A stretch of DNA of 27,559 nt, from assembly GCA_016722025.1 (NCBI GenBank), contig JADKGZ010000027.1:1-27559 (forward strand), in the 5' to 3' direction. Source of the DNA: Acidimicrobiaceae bacterium (lineage in GTDB: Bacteria > Actinomycetota > Acidimicrobiia > Acidimicrobiales > Ilumatobacteraceae). Below are positions 23,817 to 27,559 of the stretch, in pieces. A program made the translations under genes and the position numbers. Position 1 is the stretch's first letter, and the number at the start of each line of letters is the position of its first letter. Below the pieces are notes generated by a model, which saw only the letters and a program-made list of their open reading frames with translations, made no database searches and was not told the origin of the DNA.

Positions 23817-24643
23817 TGCTGGTTCGCGTGCCGGCGTCGTCGGCGAACCTGGGGCCAGGTTTCGATGCGCTGGGAATGGCACTGACGTTGCACGCCGAGG
23901 TTGGCGCTGGCGAAGCGCCCGAGGCGGCGCAAGCGGTCGACGAGCACCATCCCGCCGCTGTTGCCTTCGCCCCCGGTGGCGAGGGGCCGTTGTGGGTGCG
24001 TTCGCCGATCCCCGTGGGCCGGGGCATGGGCTTCAGCGGCGCCGTGCGGGTGGGCGGCCTCGTTGCGGCCCACGCGCAACGCCATGGCGCCGATCACGAT
24101 GCGTTGCAGGCAGCGCTTCCCGAGCTGTTGCGCTTGGCCGCGGCGCTGGAGGGCCATGCCGACAACGTTGCCGCCTCGTTGTACGGCGGCATCGTTGCCA
24201 CTGCCGGCGGCCGCGCAGTGCGAGTGCCAATGTCGTTCGACCCGGCGATGGTGATGTGGGTGCCGTCGTTCGCGACATCCACCGACGAATCGCGCACGAA
24301 GCTGCCCAGCGACGTGCCGATCGGCGATGCCGTGTTCAACGTCGGTCGCACCGCGCTGCTCGTCGCGGCGCTCGCCGCCGGCGAGGTGGATGCGTTGCGC
24401 GTCGCCACGCAGGATCGCTTGCATCAAGACGTTCGGTTGGCGGCGGCGGAACCCTCGCGAGCGGCACTCGACGCGGCGCTGGCGGCGGGCGCCTGGGCAG
24501 CCTGGCTCAGCGGTTCGGGGCCGACGGTGGCGGCGATGTGCGCGGTCGACGAGGCCGAGCAACTGGCGGCCGAGCTGCCCGCCGATGGCCACACCAAGAT
24601 CCTGCGCATCGACCACGCCGGCGCGGTGATCGAGGGCATCTAG
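23816..24643 (+). CDS. thrB: homoserine kinase
   Basis: A 275-aa GHMP kinase that phosphorylates homoserine with ATP, on the threonine pathway. The N-terminus VRVPASSANLGPGFDALGMAL is diagnostic of ThrB. The GHMP phosphate-binding loop reads PVGRGMGFSGA instead of the usual P-x-G-R-G-L-G-S-S-A-A. EGHADNVAASLYGG (metal/substrate region) and WLSGSGPTVAA (motif 3) are intact. It is slightly shorter than the usual ~300 aa. ATG 23816 overlaps the trpD stop by one base. Pairing a threonine gene with trpD is not the usual hom-thrC-thrB order of actinobacteria. The stop overlaps the convergent ATPase stop. Confidence 0.92.
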   Translation: MLVRVPASSANLGPGFDALGMALTLHAEVGAGEAPEAAQAVDEHHPAAVAFAPGGEGPLWVRSPIPVGRGMGFSGAVRVGGLVAAHAQRHGADHDALQAALPELLRLAAALEGHADNVAASLYGGIVATAGGRAVRVPMSFDPAMVMWVPSFATSTDESRTKLPSDVPIGDAVFNVGRTALLVAALAAGEVDALRVATQDRLHQDVRLAAAEPSRAALDAALAAGAWAAWLSGSGPTVAAMCAVDEAEQLAAELPADGHTKILRIDHAGAVIEGI

Positions 24644-27129
24644 GCGCTCCGGCGCTGCCGGCGGCGCGTGGCGACCTCCTTCGCCGCTTCGGTCACCACG
24701 TACGGCGCGGTGCGGTGAGGGGGCGATGGGGCACCAACAGGCCCAAGCCCGGGCTGCTGAGCCCAGATCATCGGCCAACGGCGGCAAGGGGAGGGCGCGG
24801 TCACAGCCGCAACAACGGCCGACGACCATCAACGCCGTGCCCGGGCATGCGCCATGCCCGCCGGCGTGCGCAGCACGAGCATCACTGCCAGCTCGGTGGC
24901 GGTGGACTCGATGAACCAACCGGTGCGGAACAGCTGGGCATCGGCATCGAAGCCCGAGCCGCAGCACGACGAAAGTAGTGAAAGTCGAACACCGAGCTGA
25001 CGAGGCCGAACACGATCATGAACGTGCGCAACCGACGCATGTCCCACCCGTGCGGGTCGGCCACCGACTCTGCATCCACCCGGTCGGCGGCAATTGTGGT
25101 ACCCGGGATGTCGGACAGGAAGTTGAGCAGCAGGATCTGGCGCGGCAGCAGCGGAAGGAACGGGAGCATGACGGCAGCGACTGCCATCGACACCATGTTG
25201 CCGAAGTTTGCCGACATGGTGACCTGCACGTACTTGAGCGTGTTGGCGAAGACCCGTCGGCCTTGGCGGATGCCCTCGGCCAACACCGCCAGATCCTTCT
25301 CCAGCAACACGATGCTGGCCGAGTGCTTGGCCACGTCGACGGCGGTGTCCACCGAGATGCCGACGTCGGCGTTGCGCAGCGAGGGCGCATCGTTGATGCC
25401 GTCGCCGAGGTAGCCGACCGTACGGCCGCAGCATCGCAGCGGCGCGACGATCGCCTGTGCAGCGGTCCGATCTCGGCGAAGACCGACACCGCGGCCAGCG
25501 TGGCGAGACCTTCGGCGTCAATCGTCGCCAGGTCGGCGCCGGTGAGCACCTTGGTTGAGATCGGGGCCCACGGCCGGGGCGGCATGGCCGCGGCGAACCG
25601 GTTGTCGCCGGTGATCCTCTGGTGGCCACACCGAGGGCGGCAGCTCGGCGATCGCCTTCGCCGCGTCGGCCTTCAGTGGGTCGGTGAAGCGAGGAAGCCG
25701 GCGAAGTCGAGAGCCGTTTCGTCGGCCACGCACAGCTCGGCCGGATGCTGGGGGTGACACCGTGTTGGTCGCGATTCAGGCACCCGGAGGCCTTCGGAGG
25801 AGAGGCGCTGGAAGGTCGCCGTCGCTCGGCGCCTCTGCAGCATCGCGCCGGCACACGGCCAGTACGGCCTCGAGGGCACCCTTGGTGATCAAGGTGGTTG
25901 CACCGTCGATGGTGACCAGTACCGACAGCATCCGGCGCGTGAAGTCGTACGGCAGCACCGCGACGACGCCCACCTCGGGTGCTTCGGCAGGTGCCGAGGC
26001 CATGATGGCGTCATCGAGCGGGTTGACGAACCCGTGCTGCGAGGTGGCGTTGATCCAGGCCAGGCGCAGCACATCGGCGACTGGGTGCCGGCGGCATCGG
26101 CGCCCTTGCCAGGTGTACAGTGCCCTCGGTGGTTCGGTCTTGTCGGTGAAAGGACGTCGATTGCACCGATGTCCTCGACCGGCATCGAGTCGCTTCACGA
26201 TCACTTTTCGTTTCGCCATCTGCCGCGCCCCGTACGACAGCGTGACGCTGACGATCGTGGGCAGCAGCTGCGGGGTGAGGCCCACCGCCAGTGCCAGTGA
26301 GAACAGCAACGATTCGATGATCGGTCGGCGCAGCAGCACGTTGGCGATGAACAGCGCGATCACCAGCACGCCGGCGGTGCGCATGAGCATGATGCCGAAC
26401 TTGCGCAAGCCCAGTTCGAACGCGGTGGGCACGTGTGCGGCGGCAAGGCGCTCGCCAACTCTTCCGAACTCGGTATCGGCGCCGATGCCGGTGACCAGCG
26501 CGAGGCCCGAGCCGCTCACGACGTGGGTGCCGCACCACACCGAGTTGGTGCGCTCGGCGAGGCGAGTGCCTTCGTCGAGCGCGCCTGGCTGCTTCTCCAC
26601 GGGGAAGCTCTCGCCGGTGAGCGCGGACTCGTCGACGAGCAGCGAGGCCGAAGCCAGCACTCGCGCATCGCCGGCGATCACATCGCCGGCGCAGCACCAA
26701 CACGTCGCCGCGCACCACCTCGTCGACGGCGACCCTCTACCTCGGTGCCGTCGCGGTAGACGTCCAGGGGCACCCGTACCGCGGCCATCAAGTCCTCGAC
26801 CACGCGGCCGGCGCGGCGCTCCTGGAAGTACCCGAGCATGCCGCTGGCGACGGGGATGAGCAGGATGATCGTGCCATCGAGTCGATCGCCCAAGGCCATC
26901 GACAGTTCCGTCGCGCCGAGCAGCAGCAGCACGATCGGGTTCTCCAGCTGGCGCAGCAGGAGGCGCCACTCGCTCATCCGCCCCGGCCCGTGCAGCCTCG
27001 CCCAGCACAGGCGGGCGGTCTCGCCTGCGCAGAGGTGAGGCCGGTCGGGCGCGACTCGCAGAGCAGGAAGAGATCGGCGTCGTCTGCCGCCCATGGAGCG
27101 GGAGTGTGGAGATCGCGGGTGCTGGTCAC
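24640..27129 (-). pseudogene. mgtA: P-type cation ATPase, MgtA-like, broken by many indels
   Basis: Pieces in all three minus frames join into a P3-type ATPase of about 830 aa, similar to the Mg2+ importer MgtA. In order: VTSTRDLHTPAP (GTG 27129), LRQLENPIVLLLLGATELSMALGD, the actuator domain with VDESALTGESFPVEKQ (TGES), LALAVGLTPQLLPTIVS and KRKVIVKRLDA, the phosphorylation site seen as FTDKT then TEGTV (DKTGTLT damaged), LPYDFTRRMLSVL, TGADLATIDAEGLATL, GYLGDGINDAPSLRNADVGIS, KYVQVTMSANFGNMVSM, and DAQLFRTGWFIESTA. The C-terminus ends KEVATRRRQRRSA at 24640. Frame changes are visible near 27015, 26734, 26690, 26180, 26151, 26133, 26085, several at 25590-25880, 25450, two at 24955-24990, 24850 and 24780. 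Family firm; functional state unclear. Confidence 0.8.
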
Positions 27130-27559
27130 GTCGTTGTCCGTCCGATCGACGTACGCAGCCTGGCAGATGCGCGGGCGTGGCGGTGCACCGATGCCGGTGC
27201 GGAGTCGGGCAACGGCGCCGAGACGAGAGACCTCGCTCGCACCCGTGTGGCAGGCGAGGCCACGCGCCGCTGCACCACAGCAGGCGCGCATGGAGCTGGC
27301 CCGCTCGATGGCCGAGGCCAGGCACAGCACCTCGTCGGCGGCATGACGGGGAGAGTAGCAGCAGAAGGTAGCCCGTTTCAGGAAGGGCTCCAGCCTTCCG
27401 AGGCCGGTGGCCGGTTGGTCCGGCCGGCTGCGCGCTGTGGAGCACACCATGCCGGATGTGCGCACGGTGTCCGTGCAACTGCACGCCCACGTCGCCGGCG
27501 GCGCGGCTGGTCGAACAGGCGCTGGCAGGTGGCGGTGGAGAACGCCGTGGCGCGGTCGC
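27130..27559. other. 430-bp window end without a firmly recognised gene
   Basis: No single frame gives a convincing protein. On the minus strand, about 27280-27350, the translation HAADEVLCLASAIERAS weakly resembles the start of the nucleotide-binding domain of heavy-metal P1B ATPases, but the match ends in a probable frame change. On the plus strand, about 27420-27500, AVEHTMPDVRTVSVQL looks faintly like a heavy-metal-associated domain. Indels as dense as in the adjacent ATPase gene would hide any gene here. Confidence 0.3.

Noticed and set aside
21939..23882. Long minus-strand open frame of over 600 codons across whiB, the unknown gene and trpD
   Set aside because: It runs antisense to WhiB and TrpD sequence with intact motifs and has no recognisable protein content.
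24829..25854. Separate small genes in the right-hand 3 kb on the minus strand
   Set aside because: The fragments align in order to one P-type ATPase, so they are pieces of one gene and not independent genes.
27130..27559. A heavy-metal P1B ATPase fragment or heavy-metal-associated domain gene
   Set aside because: Resemblance is limited to about 15 residues on each strand and is lost at likely frame changes; not enough to call.

Overview
The window is chromosomal DNA of a very GC-rich actinobacterium. A WhiB-family Fe-S regulator, an F420-type LLM oxidoreductase, Tat-exported lipoproteins, many GTG starts and GC-rich third codon positions all fit Actinomycetota. The family variants look like the Acidimicrobiia/Ilumatobacter group, but that placement is an inference. 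There is no phage, transposase, CRISPR array or tRNA gene. Coding density is high and many neighbours overlap by 1-4 bp.

Layout. 1-3682 (minus): an ABC exporter ATPase cut by the window edge, a first FAD glycerol-3-phosphate dehydrogenase, and an acetyl-CoA hydrolase/CoA-transferase. 3794-5001: a GNAT acetyltransferase, a VOC/glyoxalase protein (minus) and a cold-shock protein. 5014-7017 (minus): a Gfo/Idh/MocA dehydrogenase with an LLM flavin oxidoreductase. 7084-11160 (plus): a bifunctional class A penicillin-binding protein (frameshifted), a coiled-coil zinc-ribbon protein, a small membrane protein and a histidine phosphatase. 11579-13585 (minus): two Tat-exported ferritin-like proteins followed by the RNase P RNA gene rnpB. 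13649-18665 (minus): four genes joined by 4-bp overlaps, namely glycerol-3-phosphate dehydrogenase, an alkyl-DHAP-synthase-like flavoprotein, a four-helix membrane protein and a glycerol-kinase-like FGGY kinase (frameshifted). 18778-21731 (plus): a PerR-like regulator, a rubrerythrin without rubredoxin domain, a two-cluster Fe-S CCG-domain protein and a DUF3501 protein, which look like one peroxide-response operon. 21859-24643 (plus): whiB, an unknown 170-aa gene, trpD (two frameshifts) and thrB. 24640-27129 (minus): an MgtA-type P-type ATPase broken by at least ten indels. 27130-27559: nothing firmly recognised.

How the genes work together. The two most coherent units lie back to back and share one 112-bp divergent promoter region. 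One handles glycerol/glycerol-3-phosphate/DHAP and possibly ether-lipid precursors. The other is a peroxide-sensing and peroxide-reducing operon whose Fe-S and DUF3501 members have no settled function. Both are the best candidates for under-described biology here.

Caution. Four genes contain frameshifts, one at a G homopolymer. Indels are far denser in the last 3 kb. This pattern fits residual sequencing or assembly error at least as well as true gene decay, and it affects every statement about broken genes.
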